Source: Candidatus Poribacteria bacterium
GTDB taxonomy: Bacteria > Poribacteria > WGA-4E > PCPOR2b
DNA: 64,000 nt
Reading direction: 5' to 3'
Assembly (NCBI GenBank): GCA_028819845.1
Contig: JAPPKS010000027.1
Span: forward strand, 186,001-250,000
Shown here: in pieces, positions 63,431 through 64,000 of the stretch
Position numbering within the stretch: position 1 is the stretch's first letter
Layout of the letters: each line of letters opens with the position of its first letter
Made by a program: the position numbers and the translations under genes
The notes under the pieces: model-generated
What the model saw: only the letters and a program-made list of their open reading frames with translations
What the model was told of the DNA's origin: nothing
The model's database searches: none

Positions 63431-64000
63431 ATGAGTATTTTGGTTGTTGGATCGGTTGGACTGGATTCAGTGGAAACATCCGCCGGTAAAGTCGAGAACG
63501 CACTAGGTGGATCGGCAATCTATTTTTCGGTGGCAGCAAGTTTTTTTCACAATCCTATTCGCTTAATGGCTGTCATCGGCGATGATTTTCCTCAAGAACA
63601 CATTCACTTCCTTCAATCACGCGCAATTGATTTAACCGGGTTGGAGCTGATTCAAGGCGGCAAAACTTTTCGTTGGGGCGGGCGTTATACGGATGATCCG
63701 AACGCTGCGCTTACACTTTTCACTCATTTGAATGTCTATGGCGACTTTAATCCGAAGTTGCCCGCAAATCATAAAGATACACACTTCGTGTTTTTAGCGA
63801 ATATCAATCCTGAACTACAGTTGAGCGTCCTCCAGCAAACAACGGATGCAAAGTTAATTGTTTGCGATACAATGAATCTCTGGATTAATAATAGCCGGGA
63901 TGCACTCATCCGAACCTTGAGCAAGGTTGATATACTGATTATCAACGATAGCGAAGCCCGTCTTTTAACGGATGAAAGCAATCTTATACGCGCCGCGAAG
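63431..64000 (+). CDS. PfkB family carbohydrate/nucleoside kinase (3' end outside window)
   Basis: The frame is open from ATG 63431 to the window end (190 codons). The start S-I-L-V-V-G-S-V-G-L-D-S-V, then G-G-S-A-I-Y-F-S-V-A-A-S and V-I-G-D-D-F-P, are PfkB N-terminal signatures; the later D-I-L-I-I-N-D-S-E-A matches the middle of the fold. The C-terminal catalytic G-A-G-D motif would lie outside the window. GAAAGG precedes the ATG by seven bases. Members next to ahcY or methylthioadenosine genes are candidates for adenosine or related nucleoside kinases. An adenosine kinase would remove an AhcY product, which fits the context, but sugar kinases cannot be excluded. Confidence 0.88.
   Translation, partial: MSILVVGSVGLDSVETSAGKVENALGGSAIYFSVAASFFHNPIRLMAVIGDDFPQEHIHFLQSRAIDLTGLELIQGGKTFRWGGRYTDDPNAALTLFTHLNVYGDFNPKLPANHKDTHFVFLANINPELQLSVLQQTTDAKLIVCDTMNLWINNSRDALIRTLSKVDILIINDSEARLLTDESNLIRAAK

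Overview
The window reads as one contig of a free-living, diderm, heterotrophic bacterium. Outer-membrane life is shown by a TonB-dependent receptor, lipoprotein signals and secreted enzymes. The mix of genes resembles Candidatus Poribacteria and related marine or sponge-associated lineages: paired phytanoyl-CoA dioxygenases, a DUF6785-type membrane protein, LamG and carbohydrate-binding secreted proteins sharing a C-terminal W-G-T-L-K tail, and many sugar-catabolic enzymes. That placement is an inference from gene content; no rRNA is present to confirm it. No convincing intact tRNA, CRISPR array, phage or transposase gene was seen.

Region 1 (1-17.9 kb) is mostly core metabolism on the + strand: a metallo-beta-lactamase-fold hydrolase cut by the window edge, gltX, a Ca/Na antiporter-type protein, leuB, a methyltransferase, pdxH, murJ, a secreted trypsin-like protease fused to TPR repeats, glyA, folC, a membrane pyrophosphatase and ilvD. 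radC and a DUF2203 gene lie on the - strand. Region 2 (18-29.2 kb) holds a LamG protein, a TonB receptor, a divergent EF-G paralogue between two clear terminators, a DUF3857/transglutaminase protein and an aldehyde dehydrogenase.

Region 3 (30.0-42.1 kb, - strand) is the most unusual part. A strong promoter precedes a six-gene run: a ~2,480-residue membrane protein (LysM, calcium-binding-like repeats, a degenerate M28 peptidase domain, a long helical region and a C-terminal FtsX/MacB-type permease), a 61-residue membrane peptide, an OPT-like transporter, a soluble protein built from two diverged repeats, a PqqD-fold protein and a LolD/MacB-type ABC ATPase. The ATPase and the permease probably form one machine, and the PqqD fold hints at peptide recognition. 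I know of no described system with this composition.

Region 4 (42.5-57.5 kb) is sugar and small-molecule catabolism: a sugar isomerase-like protein, a TrpF-like protein, then an amidohydrolase, HpcH/HpaI aldolase, SDR dehydrogenase, rhamnose-mutarotase-like protein, two Fe(II) dioxygenases and a secreted carbohydrate-binding protein. This looks like most of a non-phosphorylating deoxysugar pathway. It is followed by an orphan TAXI binding lipoprotein, a deoxyribosyltransferase-like protein, a methylmalonate-semialdehyde dehydrogenase and a DUF6785 membrane protein. The gaps here contain gene remnants and two diverged copies of a ~100-bp inverted-repeat element.

Region 5 (57.9-64 kb, + strand) holds rpsA (six S1 domains) behind a promoter and an odd short leader frame, then metK-ahcY-small membrane protein-PfkB kinase. 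The last group looks like an S-adenosylmethionine recycling operon, and its final gene runs off the window. Promoters that can be read well share a TTGnnn -35 and, in most cases, an extended TGn -10.
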